Shown piece by piece: positions 7,966 to 17,800 of a stretch of 35,733 nucleotides of DNA. The notes under the pieces are model-generated. The model did not search any database, was not told the DNA's origin, and saw only the letters and a list, made by a program, of their open reading frames with translations. The translations under genes were made by a program, and so were the position numbers. Origin of the DNA: Pseudomonas bohemica (GTDB lineage: Bacteria > Pseudomonadota > Gammaproteobacteria > Pseudomonadales > Pseudomonadaceae); NCBI RefSeq assembly GCF_002934685.1, contig NZ_NKHL01000077.1, positions 1 through 35,733 of the forward strand. The letters are read 5' to 3'. Numbering within the stretch: position 1 is the first letter of the stretch; every line of letters begins with the position of its first letter.

Positions 7966-9547
7966 AACCCTGCCGCTGGCGACACCTCAAGCCCAGCGCA
8001 TCCTGCGGTTGTATCACTTGTACCGCCTGAGTATCGGCATCTTGCTGGTGCTGTTGATTTCCAGCAGCCTGGATGCCGAACTGCTGGAGCTGGCGGACAT
8101 CGAGCTGTTTCGCACCGGTTGCTGGCTGTATCTGGTGTTCAACATCCTGGTGGTCGTGCTTCTTGAGCGGCCGGCTCGCCAGGGACATTTGTTCACCTTG
8201 GCGATGACCGATGCCTTCATGCTCTGCGCGCTGTTCTATGCGGGCGGCGGCGCGCCCAGCGGGATCGGCAACCTGATCGTCGCATCCGTAGCGATCAGCA
8301 ATGTGCTGCTGCGCAAACGCATTGGCCTGTTGATCGCCGCGGTGTCGGCGATTGGCATCATCTACCTGACCTTCTATATCAGCTACCACAGGCCCGCCGC
8401 TACCAGTCACTTCGTCCAGGCCGGCTCTCTCGGGGCCCTGTGTTTCGCTGCGGCGTTGCTGGTGCAAACCCTGGCTCGTCGGCTGCAGGTGAGCGAGGAC
8501 ATCGCCGAACAACGCGCTGCCGATGTCGATAATCTCGAAGAACTCAATGCGCTGATCCTGCAACGCATGCGCACCGGGATCCTGGTGCTGGATGCCGACC
8601 GAAAGGTGTTGCTGGCCAACCAAAGCGCGCAAACGCTACTCGGCCACGAGCACTTGCTCGGCGAAGCCATCGACCTCCATTCGCCGCAACTGGTGGAACG
8701 GCTCAGGCAGTGGCAGATCAACTCGTCGATGACGCCGCGCAGCATGACCACTTCGGCCATCAGCCCGGTGCTGCGTCCCGGCTTCATTGCGCTCACCCGG
8801 GGCCAGCAACGGCACACGCTGGTGTTCCTCGAGGACCTGTCGCAAATATCCCAACAGGCCCAGCAACTCAAACTCGCCGCGCTGGGCCGATTGACGGCCG
8901 GTATCGCCCACGAGATCCGCAACCCGTTGGGTGCGATCAGCCATGCCGCCCAATTGCTGCAGGAATCCGAGGAACTGGCTGGACCGGACCGGCGTCTCAG
9001 TCAAATCATTGAAGATCAGTCGCGACGAATGAATCTGGTGATCGAGAACGTGCTGCAGCTGTCCCGCCGACGTCAGACCGAACCTCACCTGCTCGACCTC
9101 AGGCAGTGGCTCGAACACTTCGCCAGCGACTTTCGCAGCAGGCTGGCGGCCGACCAGTTCGTCCATCTGGACATTGGTTTCGGAACCCTGACCACGCGCA
9201 TGGATGCAGAGCAACTGCAGCAGGTCATGACCAACCTCGTGCAAAACGGCCTACGCTACAGCGGCCAGTTGCACGCGCACGCTCAGGTGTGGCTGCGGCT
9301 GTTTCATGATGCACAAAGCGACTTGCCGAGCCTTGAAGTACTGGATGATGGCCCCGGCGTCGCCACTGAGCATCTGACGAAAATATTCGAGCCTTTCTTC
9401 ACCACCGAAAGCAAAGGAACCGGACTCGGCCTGTACCTTTCCCGCGAACTGTGCGAAAGCAATCAGGCGAACCTGGATTACACACCACGAGAAGGCGGCG
9501 GCTGCTGCATGCGGATCACCTTCGCCCATCCGTTCAAATTGAGTTGA
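7955..9547 (+). CDS. pilS: Sensor histidine kinase PilS
   Basis: This 530-residue protein is PilS, the inner-membrane sensor of the type IV pilus two-component system and the same length as I recall for P. aeruginosa PilS. In P. aeruginosa PilS phosphorylates PilR to turn on pilA and is reported to sense the PilA level in the membrane. Six hydrophobic segments fill about residues 20-175, followed by a PAS-like region (LEELNALILQRMRTGILVLDADRKVLLANQ), the HisKA H-box (GIAHEIRNPLGAISH, phosphoacceptor His319), an N-box (NLVQNGLRYS), DDGPGV and FEPFFTT, and a GTGLGLYLS G-box. It starts with GTG inside the preceding small gene; two bases separate its stop from the pilR start. Confidence 0.97.
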   Translation: MTAETLPLATPQAQRILRLYHLYRLSIGILLVLLISSSLDAELLELADIELFRTGCWLYLVFNILVVVLLERPARQGHLFTLAMTDAFMLCALFYAGGGAPSGIGNLIVASVAISNVLLRKRIGLLIAAVSAIGIIYLTFYISYHRPAATSHFVQAGSLGALCFAAALLVQTLARRLQVSEDIAEQRAADVDNLEELNALILQRMRTGILVLDADRKVLLANQSAQTLLGHEHLLGEAIDLHSPQLVERLRQWQINSSMTPRSMTTSAISPVLRPGFIALTRGQQRHTLVFLEDLSQISQQAQQLKLAALGRLTAGIAHEIRNPLGAISHAAQLLQESEELAGPDRRLSQIIEDQSRRMNLVIENVLQLSRRRQTEPHLLDLRQWLEHFASDFRSRLAADQFVHLDIGFGTLTTRMDAEQLQQVMTNLVQNGLRYSGQLHAHAQVWLRLFHDAQSDLPSLEVLDDGPGVATEHLTKIFEPFFTTESKGTGLGLYLSRELCESNQANLDYTPREGGGCCMRITFAHPFKLS

Positions 9548-9549
9548 AC

Positions 9550-10887
9550 ATGAGCCCACCGCAAAAGATCCTGATCGTCGACGATGAGCCAGACATTCGT
9601 GAACTGCTGGAGATCACGCTAGGGCGGATGAAGCTGGATACGCGCAGCGCCCGCAACCTGAGGGAGGCCCAGGACTGGCTGGCTCGGGAGCCGTTTGACC
9701 TGTGCCTGACCGACATGCGCCTGCCCGACGGCAACGGTCTGGAGCTGGTGCACCACATCCAGAAGCGCCACACCCAGGTGCCCGTGGCGATGATCACGGC
9801 CTACGGCAGCCTCGACACCGCCATCCATGCCCTAAAAGCAGGTGCGTTCGACTTCCTCACCAAACCTGTGGACCTGGGCCGACTGCGTGAGCTGGTGAGC
9901 AGCGCCTTGCGCCTGCACGCGTCGCCGCCCGGCGAGAACAGCATCGACCACCGTCTACTCGGCAATTCCCCGCCGATGCAGGCCCTGCGCAAGCAAATCG
10001 GCAAGCTGGCACGCAGCCAGGCACCGATCTACATCAGCGGTGAATCCGGCAGCGGTAAGGAACTGGTCGCCCGCCTGATCCACGAACAAGGCCCGCGGAT
10101 CGACAAGCCGTTCGTGCCAGTCAACTGCGGCGCGATTCCGACAGAACTGATGGAAAGCGAATTCTTCGGCCATCGCAAAGGCAGCTTCACCGGTGCTCAC
10201 GAGGACAAGCCAGGGCTGTTTCAGGCGGCCAACGGCGGCACGCTGTTTCTCGACGAAGTGGCTGACCTGCCGCTGGCCATGCAGGTGAAACTGCTGCGAG
10301 CCATTCAGGAAAAATCCGTGCGCGCCGTAGGCAGCCAGCAGGAACAGGTGGTGGACGTGCGTATTCTCTGCGCCACCCACAAAGACCTCAGCGTCGAAGT
10401 CGCGGCCCAACGCTTCCGCCAGGATCTCTACTATCGGCTCAACGTCATCGAATTGCGCGTTCCGCCCCTGCGCGAACGCCGCGAAGACATTGAGGAAATC
10501 GCCAGCAACGTTCTGCGCCGTCTGGCTGAAACCGCCCAGCCGCCGGCACGCCTGACACCTCAGGCCCTGTCAGCACTGAAAGGCTATCGCTTCCCCGGTA
10601 ACGTGCGCGAACTGGAAAACATGCTCGAACGGGCCTACACCCTCTGCGAAAACGACCAGATCAACGCCGACGACCTACGCCTCGCCGAACCGTTAAGCGC
10701 CGTCGAACAGGACGGCCCGAGCCTGGCCGACGTCAACAACCTAGAAGAGTACCTGGAAAGTATCGAACGCAAGCTGATCCTCCAGGCCCTGGAAGAAACC
10801 CGTTGGAACCGCACGGCTGCGGCTCAGCGGCTGAACCTGACATTCCGCTCGATGCGGTATCGGTTGAAGAAGCTGGGGTTGGAGTGA
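9550..10887 (+). CDS. pilR: Sigma54-dependent response regulator PilR
   Basis: This 445-residue NtrC-type activator has three parts: a receiver domain (1-120; acidic pocket D11/D12, phosphoacceptor Asp55 in CLTDMRLPDG, KPVD lysine), an AAA+ domain with Walker A GESGSGKE, the sigma54-contacting GSFTGA loop, Walker B GGTLFLDEV and an R-finger region, and a Fis-type helix-turn-helix (WNRTAAAQRLNLTFRSMRYRL). In P. aeruginosa PilR activates pilA transcription with RpoN. The start at MSPPQKILIVDDE lies 2 bases after the pilS stop. No sigma54 -24/-12 site was found in front of the nearby pilin genes, so its main target (pilA) is presumably elsewhere. Confidence 0.97.
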   Translation: MSPPQKILIVDDEPDIRELLEITLGRMKLDTRSARNLREAQDWLAREPFDLCLTDMRLPDGNGLELVHHIQKRHTQVPVAMITAYGSLDTAIHALKAGAFDFLTKPVDLGRLRELVSSALRLHASPPGENSIDHRLLGNSPPMQALRKQIGKLARSQAPIYISGESGSGKELVARLIHEQGPRIDKPFVPVNCGAIPTELMESEFFGHRKGSFTGAHEDKPGLFQAANGGTLFLDEVADLPLAMQVKLLRAIQEKSVRAVGSQQEQVVDVRILCATHKDLSVEVAAQRFRQDLYYRLNVIELRVPPLRERREDIEEIASNVLRRLAETAQPPARLTPQALSALKGYRFPGNVRELENMLERAYTLCENDQINADDLRLAEPLSAVEQDGPSLADVNNLEEYLESIERKLILQALEETRWNRTAAAQRLNLTFRSMRYRLKKLGLE

Positions 10888-11003
10888 TCCGGAAAGTCCC
10901 TGTTGAGGACCTTCATAGGTTTCGCGCCGTTGGCTATGGCCAAGCGTTCACGCTGGATTTCCGGCATACCGCAAACCTGTAGGAGACGTCGGAGGTTACG
11001 GCA

Positions 11004-11054
11004 GCGAATGCGGTGGGTAAGTTGCAGAGCCCCCTTCTGACACTCTGCATTCGC
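11004..11054. repeat. Inverted repeat / REP-like sequence between pilR and thiO
   Basis: GCGAATGC (11004-11011) and GCATTCGC (11047-11054) form 8-bp arms, with a nested GCAGAG/CTCTGC pair inside. Just to the left, CTGTAGGAGACGTCGGAGG resembles the degenerate CTGTAGGAG repeats common in fluorescent pseudomonads. It lies between convergent pilR and thiO, where transcripts from both sides end; there is no T-tract. Confidence 0.4.
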
Positions 11055-11066
11055 CAGTTTCTATAA

Positions 11067-12185
11067 TCAACGGCGGGAAGTAGCAGGTCCGACTCTGGCA
11101 TCGGGCGCATACGGCTGCGGATCGATAATCGGCTCATCGCCCACCAGCAAATCCGTCAGCAACTGACACGATGCCGGCGCCAGTACCAGACCGTTGCGGA
11201 AATGCCCGCAGTTCAGCCATAACCCCTCATGTTTCAGCACCGGCCCAATGAATGGAATCCCGTCGGGCGAGCCCGGACGCAACCCGGCCCAATGCCCCAC
11301 TACCTCTGCGTCGGCCAGCGCCGGAATCAATTCCACTGCCGATGCCTTCAGGCTTTCCAGCGCGTTCCTGGTTGGGGTCTTGTCGTAGCCCTCGTATTCC
11401 AGCGTACTGCCCACCAATATGTGTCCATCCCTGCGCGGAATTGCGTAGCGGCCTTTGGCGAGGATCATGCTCGGCAGGAAATCCGAGGCGCACTTATAGA
11501 GGATCATCTGCCCTTTCACGGGCTCAACCGGCAGCTCAAGCCCCAGCCTGCCCAGCAGATCGCCGCTCCAGGCCCCTGCGGCCAACACCACGCAGTCCCC
11601 TAGAATGTCCCCTGCCGAAGTGGTCACGCCGATGATCCGGTCCTCGTCACGCACGAAATCACTAACTTCACACTGCTCATGAATAGTGACATTAGGCATC
11701 GCCAGCAAAGCCGCCTTGAGCGACTTGACCAGCCGCGGGTTACGCACGTTGGCGATATCGGCCATATGCACCGCGCGCGAGTACCCGCTTCCCATCACTG
11801 GCACGGCGTCATACGCCGCCGAGATATCCACCGAGCGCAAGGGCCGATTGAGTCGCGCCGCCCACTCCAGCGCCTGCTGCTCGTCATCCAGATCCAGCCA
11901 GTACAAACCCGTCTTGTGAACTTGCGGATCGATACCAGTGGCCTCGAGCAGGCGCTCCGCCAACTGTGGATAAAAGTCCTGCGACCAATGCGCCAGCGCT
12001 GTCACGGCAGGGCTGTAGCGCCACGGGTAAAGCGGCGAAACGATGCCCCCGCCCGCCCACGAGGACTCCTGCCCGACACCCGAGCGATCGAGTAACACCA
12101 CGCTCTGGACTTTTGCTGCGACGTTGAAGGCGGTCAGCAGACCGATGACACCACCACCGACGATTACCACGTGTTGCATGGACAT
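11067..12185 (-). CDS. thiO: Glycine oxidase ThiO
   Basis: This 372-residue FAD-dependent DAO-family oxidase is most likely ThiO, which oxidises glycine to iminoglycine for the thiazole part of thiamine. Visible: an N-terminal dinucleotide-binding fold (VVIVGGGVIGLLTAFNVA), QESSWAGGGIVSPLYPWRY (residues lining the flavin and active site), a VVLAAGAWS motif, PVKGQMILY, and the C-terminal GLRPGSPDGIPFIGP and GHFRNGLVLAPAS motifs typical of ThiO. I chose the ATG giving MSMQHVVIVGGG because it places the glycine-rich loop at the N-terminus; an upstream extension of over 100 residues is open but looks non-coding. It lies divergently next to the pilin operon, as in P. aeruginosa (next to fimT). Confidence 0.93.
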   Translation of the reverse strand: MSMQHVVIVGGGVIGLLTAFNVAAKVQSVVLLDRSGVGQESSWAGGGIVSPLYPWRYSPAVTALAHWSQDFYPQLAERLLEATGIDPQVHKTGLYWLDLDDEQQALEWAARLNRPLRSVDISAAYDAVPVMGSGYSRAVHMADIANVRNPRLVKSLKAALLAMPNVTIHEQCEVSDFVRDEDRIIGVTTSAGDILGDCVVLAAGAWSGDLLGRLGLELPVEPVKGQMILYKCASDFLPSMILAKGRYAIPRRDGHILVGSTLEYEGYDKTPTRNALESLKASAVELIPALADAEVVGHWAGLRPGSPDGIPFIGPVLKHEGLWLNCGHFRNGLVLAPASCQLLTDLLVGDEPIIDPQPYAPDARVGPATSRR

Positions 12186-12353
12186 GCAGATCCCGATCAT
12201 CAATAGAAAATCAACGCCGGTCTGCGCCCCTCGAGTTGCAGATAACCGACTCCACAGCGGCTCGAAAACCTCGCCATGCCACTGGTCGGGAGAATATCCC
12301 CGAACATCCACTACATCGCGACTTCGAACCTGAGTAGTATCACCATATTTCAA

Positions 12354-12911
12354 ATGAAAAATGGAATTTCCTCGATGGATTTCGGCTCTGGCATTACGCG
12401 TTCGACTTCGCGTCGCAGCTGGCAAGGTTCTTTGGGGAGCGATAGCGGCGGGTTTACCTTGATCGAATTGATCGTGACGGTTGTGATCGTGGGGATTTTT
12501 GCGGCGATCGCCATGCCGAGCTTTTCTAGCTTGATTCACCGCAACAGTGTTCGCGCAGCAGCGGACGAATTCTACGATCTACTTCAGTATGCGCGAGCCG
12601 AGGCGGTCACACGGCGCACCACTGTCAATATCAGCGCGGACGTCGATACCACCAACATTGTCGTGACCCTTTTAGGCACAAATGGAACCGATACTCGGCT
12701 CAGACAAGTCGGTGCCAACGGCTTGCAGACCGGAGTCAGGATCAACTCCGAGGTCAACAGCGTCAACTTCTTACCTACCGGCACAGCGTCGACCAGTGCC
12801 TGTTTCGAGATCCTCTTCCCGACCGACACATCCATCGCCGCACAATATATTTCGTTGCTTGGCAGTGGGCGGGTCACCCCGCCTACCGCGGCCAAGCCGG
12901 ATGGCTGCTGA
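12354..12911 (+). CDS. FimT/FimU (GspH)-type minor pseudopilin, set 1
   Basis: This minor pilin is the first gene of the set-1 operon. The prepilin peptidase site is GG/FTLIELIVTVVIVGIFAAIAMP, with Glu at mature position 5, followed by a GspH/FimT-type globular domain (SSLIHRNSVRAAADEFYDLLQYARAEAVTRRTTV) ending with a disulfide-capable Cys pair. In P. aeruginosa FimU joins PilV, PilW, PilX and PilE in the complex that primes pilus assembly, and FimT binds DNA in some species; sequence alone does not let me decide between them. The start is uncertain: ATG at 12354 or 12375 gives an unusually long leader (about 32 or 25 residues), whereas TTG at 12432 would give a normal 7-residue leader behind a weak AAGG. 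The stop overlaps the next start (TGATG). Confidence 0.85.
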   Translation: MKNGISSMDFGSGITRSTSRRSWQGSLGSDSGGFTLIELIVTVVIVGIFAAIAMPSFSSLIHRNSVRAAADEFYDLLQYARAEAVTRRTTVNISADVDTTNIVVTLLGTNGTDTRLRQVGANGLQTGVRINSEVNSVNFLPTGTASTSACFEILFPTDTSIAAQYISLLGSGRVTPPTAAKPDGC

Positions 12912-13456
12912 TGAATACCTTCAATCCTCATCGTAGCGCTGGCTTCAGCATGATCGAAGTGCTGGTGAGCCTGCTCATTACTGTCATCGGCGTGCTGGGC
13001 ATGGTTGCATTGCAGAGCAAAGCCATTCCTTACACGCAGGATTCGGTGCAGCGTAATACGGCCATGATGCTTGCCGATGATCTGGTGGAGATGATCCGCA
13101 CCGCGGGCAGCTGCACGGCATCCAATAATTGCCTCAAACCACCGGGTACTGCTTTTGCCGACGCCACGACCAGCTGCGTTCCGACGCCCACTGTCCTTGC
13201 TCAGCAAATCGGCTGCTGGAAAACTCAAGCGGGCAAGGCGCTGCCTGGCGCGACTGATCTTTTGACCGGTTCGTTTTATATCTGCCGCAGCGTCAAACCG
13301 GGCGACGCAGTAGCCGAAGCATGTGGTACAGAAAGCACCGTTGATACCGAAATAGAGATACAGGTTGCCTGGTCCGTGAAAAACAATGCGGACTGCATGG
13401 ACGCCAACGCCAAGGACTCGATATGCACTTACCGAATCAGGACACGCCTGCCATGA
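12911..13456 (+). CDS. pilV: PilV-type minor pseudopilin, set 1
   Basis: This 181-residue type IV pilus pseudopilin has an 11-residue leader ending in SAG/FSMIEVLVSLLITVIGVLGMVALQ, with Glu5 present; the GVLG and leucine-rich N-helix are typical of PilV/GspI. The globular part has many cysteines (CTASNNC, SCVPTPTV, GCWKT, YICRS, CTYRI), suggesting several disulfide bonds in the periplasm. It is coupled on both sides: its ATG overlaps the preceding stop by one base, and its stop overlaps the pilW ATG by four bases. Its expected partners are FimU, PilW, PilX and PilE in the tip complex that recruits PilY1. Confidence 0.9.
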   Translation: MNTFNPHRSAGFSMIEVLVSLLITVIGVLGMVALQSKAIPYTQDSVQRNTAMMLADDLVEMIRTAGSCTASNNCLKPPGTAFADATTSCVPTPTVLAQQIGCWKTQAGKALPGATDLLTGSFYICRSVKPGDAVAEACGTESTVDTEIEIQVAWSVKNNADCMDANAKDSICTYRIRTRLP

Positions 13457-14256
13457 GAGCCGCAGCCATGAGGTACCGGTCTGCAACCCGACAACGCGGC
13501 CTTTCATTGATCGAGCTAATGGTGGCCATGGTCATTGGCTGTTTCCTGATCCTGGGCGTCACTCAGATTTTCATCAGCAATCAAAAAAGTTACCTGTTCC
13601 AGCAAGGGCAGGTAGGAAATCAGGAAAATGGACGATTCGCATTGGCAATTCTGAGCCAGGAACTCTCCAAGGCAGGTTATCGCAGCAACCCCTATCAAGC
13701 GTTTAGCAAGGGGTCGGGACAGAGCTGCACCTTTCCCGAAGGTTCGTCTGTTATCGCGAATTCGGCGACCTCTGTCTGCATTCGCTATCAGGCAAGCAAT
13801 CGACTGGACGTGTCATGTCAAGGCACGGCATTGTCGGAAACTGACCAAGCGAGCATTGATACCCCCTATGACAGGCTCAAGGAAAACCCGGTCATCGTTG
13901 AGAAAATTTACTTCGATCCCGCTACCAGCTCGATCATTTGCGCGTCCGGTTCCGGTTCCCAGCAACTGGTTACCGGTGTTGCCGCCTTGCGCTTCGACTA
14001 TGGCTCGGGATCCGCCGACCTTAAAACGGTGACGACTTACGGTACCGCCACGACGGACGTCATCGGTGCCGTACGCTACGCCGTCCTCATGAAAAGCCCC
14101 GGCTCAGCGTCGCTTCAGGACACAACCGATGCTAAATCGCCGGCGTTGACCGAGTGGGACAGTCGCTATGGCACCACGTTGGCGGCAAGTGACAAGTCTG
14201 CGCAGCTCTATCAACTGCTTCAGGGCACGATGATGATCAGGAATCAGATGCAATGA
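13453..14256 (+). CDS. pilW: PilW-type minor pseudopilin, set 1
   Basis: This 267-residue PilW-family (GspJ-like) pseudopilin has the leader MRAAAMRYRSATRQRG followed by LSLIELMVAMVIGCFLILGVTQIF, with Glu5 kept and Leu instead of Phe at +1. The sequence QKSYLFQQGQVGNQENGRFALAILSQELSKAGYR after the helix is characteristic of PilW. The start is set by the ATGA overlap with pilV; a second ATG 15 bases later would give a shorter leader. In P. aeruginosa PilW, PilX and PilY1 also take part in surface sensing. The stop overlaps the pilX start. Confidence 0.9.
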   Translation: MRAAAMRYRSATRQRGLSLIELMVAMVIGCFLILGVTQIFISNQKSYLFQQGQVGNQENGRFALAILSQELSKAGYRSNPYQAFSKGSGQSCTFPEGSSVIANSATSVCIRYQASNRLDVSCQGTALSETDQASIDTPYDRLKENPVIVEKIYFDPATSSIICASGSGSQQLVTGVAALRFDYGSGSADLKTVTTYGTATTDVIGAVRYAVLMKSPGSASLQDTTDAKSPALTEWDSRYGTTLAASDKSAQLYQLLQGTMMIRNQMQ

Positions 14257-14816
14257 TGCCGGTCCACTTTCCGTGTGCTCGAACAGCCAGACAGCAACAA
14301 GGGGCGACACTGCTCGTCGCCCTCATGATGCTGCTGATCATCACGCTGTTGGCGTTGTCCAGCCTGCGAGGTGTTTCGCTCGAGTCGAGGATTACCGGCA
14401 ACCTGCGCTTGCAGAAGATTCTGACCAATGCTGCAGAAGGTGGGCTGCGGGTCGGCGAGCAAAGTATCAGCACCTCCATTGCCCCCGACAAAATCACGCC
14501 CTGCACATCGACAGCTTGCATGCCTTGGAGTCTTCTGAGCAGCGATCTGGCAACGACAAGTACCATCGATACGCCGGTACGTTTCGGCTCAGCAGACGCT
14601 AATAACGTTGCCACCCTGAACACCAATTACGACGCCAAAGTCCAGTGGTACGTGGTCGAACTTCCGCTTCCACGCATCAGCCAGGGCAACTGCGCGCTCA
14701 CCGGCTGCGGTCGCAGGTATTACGAGGTCAATGCCTGCGCATCGACCGTCCTCTGCACCAGCGACGCGACGACTGCGCGAGTCATCTTGCGCTCTGTCAT
14801 TGCACGGTCTTACTAA
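14253..14816 (+). CDS. pilX: PilX-type minor pseudopilin, set 1
   Basis: This 187-residue protein has the PilX N-terminal signature: a leader ending QQQG, then ATLLVALMMLLIITLLALSS and RGVSLESRITGNLRLQKILTNAAEGGLR. It lacks the Glu at mature position 5, as PilX/GspK-type subunits often do; such subunits are thought to sit at the very tip. The C-terminal half is rich in cysteine (CTSTACMPW, NCALTGCGRRYYEVNACAS). Start and stop overlap the neighbouring genes (ATGA with pilW, TAATG with pilY1). PilX is the expected direct partner of PilW and PilY1. Confidence 0.9.
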   Translation: MMPVHFPCARTARQQQGATLLVALMMLLIITLLALSSLRGVSLESRITGNLRLQKILTNAAEGGLRVGEQSISTSIAPDKITPCTSTACMPWSLLSSDLATTSTIDTPVRFGSADANNVATLNTNYDAKVQWYVVELPLPRISQGNCALTGCGRRYYEVNACASTVLCTSDATTARVILRSVIARSY

Positions 14817-17800
14817 TGAACATTCACCCGCACTGCGCCGCCATGAATAAGTCCAACGCATTTAAACGGGTAGGCATGCTGCTCACTGCCTTGCTCCTGT
14901 CGACGCCACTGGCGCACGCGGCGGTAAGTCAAGAGCCCGCGCAGACACCCCTGTTCGTCAACGACTCGGTGCCTCCCCTGAATATGCTGGTGGTCGGGCG
15001 CGATCACAAATTGTTCTTCCCAGCGTACAACGATGCCTCGGACCTGGATGGCGACGGGGCGATTGAGATTCGCTACAAGCCTTCGATCGATTACCTGGGT
15101 TATTTCGACTCGCTGACGTGCTACACCTACAACACCAGCGGATACTTCACCGCCTCCTCGAAAACCACTGAGGCCAACCTGAAAAAATGCCCTGGCACTT
15201 GGAGTGGTGACTACCTCAACTACCTGACGACCTCACGGGCGGATGCGCTGCGCAAGGTGCTCTACGGCGGCTACCGCAGCACCGATACAGACACCGACAC
15301 CGCCAACGCCCCCCAGACCATTCTGGAGCGCGCCTACATTCCAACTGACGCACACACCTGGGGTAAGGAATACACCAGTTACGATTTCGACGGATACAAC
15401 CTCTCCGACTACACGCCGTATGCCAACCCCAGTTCCGGCAATCGCACGCTGTTCGCCAACAACACGCCGTCTTCGGCGCCGTTGCTGCGGGTGCTGTCCA
15501 ACATTGCCAACATCCGCATATTCGGATGGGTTTCCCGCGAGACAACCCAAGGCGGAACGACAGCCACGAACACCTCGTTCAAGGACGTAACGGTCAAGCC
15601 CGTCGACTACAACGTACGGGTCGAGGTATGCAAAAGTGGCTACATCGAGAGCAATTGCAAGCTCTACCCCAACGGTAAGTACAAACCCACCGGTATCCTT
15701 CACGACTACGGCGAAGGCAACCAGATGTACTTCGGCCTGATGACCGGCACTTATCAGAACAACCTTCAAGGTGGGGTCGTGCGCAAGGCCATCAGCAGCT
15801 TTGCCAATGAAGTCGACACCTCGACCGGGATATTCGGCACTAAATCCGGCAGTACCTATACCAAGGGCGGCATCATCGGCACCCTCGACGGATTGAAACT
15901 CAGCAGCAGTGGCGGCTGCACATCCACGGCGCAGACAGGTAATACCATCACCAATGCTACCTGCCAGAACTGGGGCAACCCGCTGGCGGAGATGATGTTT
16001 GAAACGATGCGTTACTACAGCGGATCCGGTGCCAAGCCAACCACCGCTTATGCCTCCGGTACAGCCGATAAGAATCTGGGCCTCAGCGGCCTGACTTCGT
16101 GGTCCGATCCCTACGCCAGCTCCCCCAATGCAGAGGACTCGCCACCGACCTTTCCCAGTTGCTCCAAACCTTTTGAGACGCTGTTCAGTGACGTGAACCC
16201 GACTTACGACACCGACGTGCCGAATGCTGCGTTCTCACCTACCAACCTTCCCAGCGTACCAACGGTTCTGAATAATTTTGCCCCGCAGACATTGGGCCTG
16301 ACGATCTGGAACGCCGACGTGGGCAGCGGCAACAAGAACATCAACATCGGCCAGACGACGAGTGTCAACGACTCGGCACCTACTGCCAAAGTCGCCTCCA
16401 GCCTGGGCAATATCCGTGGCCTGCCCGAGGAGCCGACCAAGGAAGGTACGTATAACGCCGCAGCCGTGGCCTACTACGCCAATACCCATCCCATCACTTC
16501 GCTGGGCTCGCAAAAAGTCCAGACATTCTCCATTGCACTGTCCTCGACATTGCCGCGCATCCAGATGCCGGTGGGAAGCAGCACCATCACCCTGCTGCCC
16601 TTCGGCAAGGTCACCAGTGGCGTGACCGAACAGATCACCGGCTTTTATATCGACTCGCTGTACAACATGCCGGGGCAGTTGAAAGATACTTCAGTGAACG
16701 GAGGCCGCGCGCAGGCGGTGTTTCGTGTTGTCTACGACGATTGCGGCCAAGGCTGCGACTACGACATGGACGCCATTGTGCTGTACACCGTCTCGGTCGT
16801 CGGGACCGGGGCCGACGCAACGCTCGACGTGCGACTGGAGACAGTCTATTCGCAAGCGGGCAACGAATCGCACATGGGGTACACCATTTCCGGTACGACC
16901 CACGACGGCATCTATCTGGAAGTGACCGGCGGTGGCAGCGGCAACCAACACTACGTACTCGATACACCCGGCTCCCAACTTCCCGGATCGTGCTCTTCGG
17001 GCTGTAACAACTCCACCACTCTGTTGCCTGGCATGAAGTCGGGAAGTACGGTGGTCAACGGCGCCACTTACCACACCCGTAACTTCAAGCCTTCATCCGC
17101 CACTTCGGTGACCAACCTTGAGAACCCACTGTGGTACGCCGCCAAATGGGGTGGTTTCGGTGACTCGACCAATACCACTTCGAGCTCGCCGGTAGCCGGC
17201 AAATGGGATTCGAACGTCTCCGGGACGCCTGACAACTACTTCCTGGTAAGCAGTGCGTCGACGCTCAAGGCGCAGCTTCAGGCGGCCTTCAGCCAGATCG
17301 CACAAAAAAATACATCCGTGGCGGCGCCAGCAGCCGTCCCCTCGCCATTGAAAGCGGACGCCTCGACTTCGACCTATACCAACAGCTTCAACATTGCACA
17401 GTGGAGCGGTGACTTGACCAAAACCACCACCACCACCACCACCACCACCAGCACCACAGGCACCAGCACCAGCACCAGCACCAGCACCACCACGAAGACC
17501 CTTAATTGGACAGCGGCAGCGGTGATGCCAGAGGCTTCCAAGAGAAACATTCAGATGGCCAACGCTGCTGGAACCGGACTGCAGGCCTTCACATACAGCA
17601 ATTTGGGCACCCTTACCTATGCCAGCGTCAAGTTGCAGACAACCCTGACTTCCGACCAAGTGGCGTTCATCAGGGGAGTGCGTACGCTGGAAGGCACAAC
17701 GTTCCGCCGGCGCGCTTCGACACTGGGCGACATCGTCAACTCGCAACCGGTCTTCGTTCAGGCAGGCACATTTACAAATACGCTGGCGGACTCACTGAAC

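Noticed and set aside
12186..12353. Sigma54 (PilR-dependent) promoter for the minor-pilin operon
   Set aside because: I found no TGGCAC-N5-TTGC-type -24/-12 pair on the plus strand; the weak TTCGAA-N17-TATTTC is not convincing enough to list.
12186..12539. N-terminal extension of thiO by over 100 residues
   Set aside because: The extension is open but low in recognisable sequence and would bury the FAD-binding loop; the gene begins normally at 12185.
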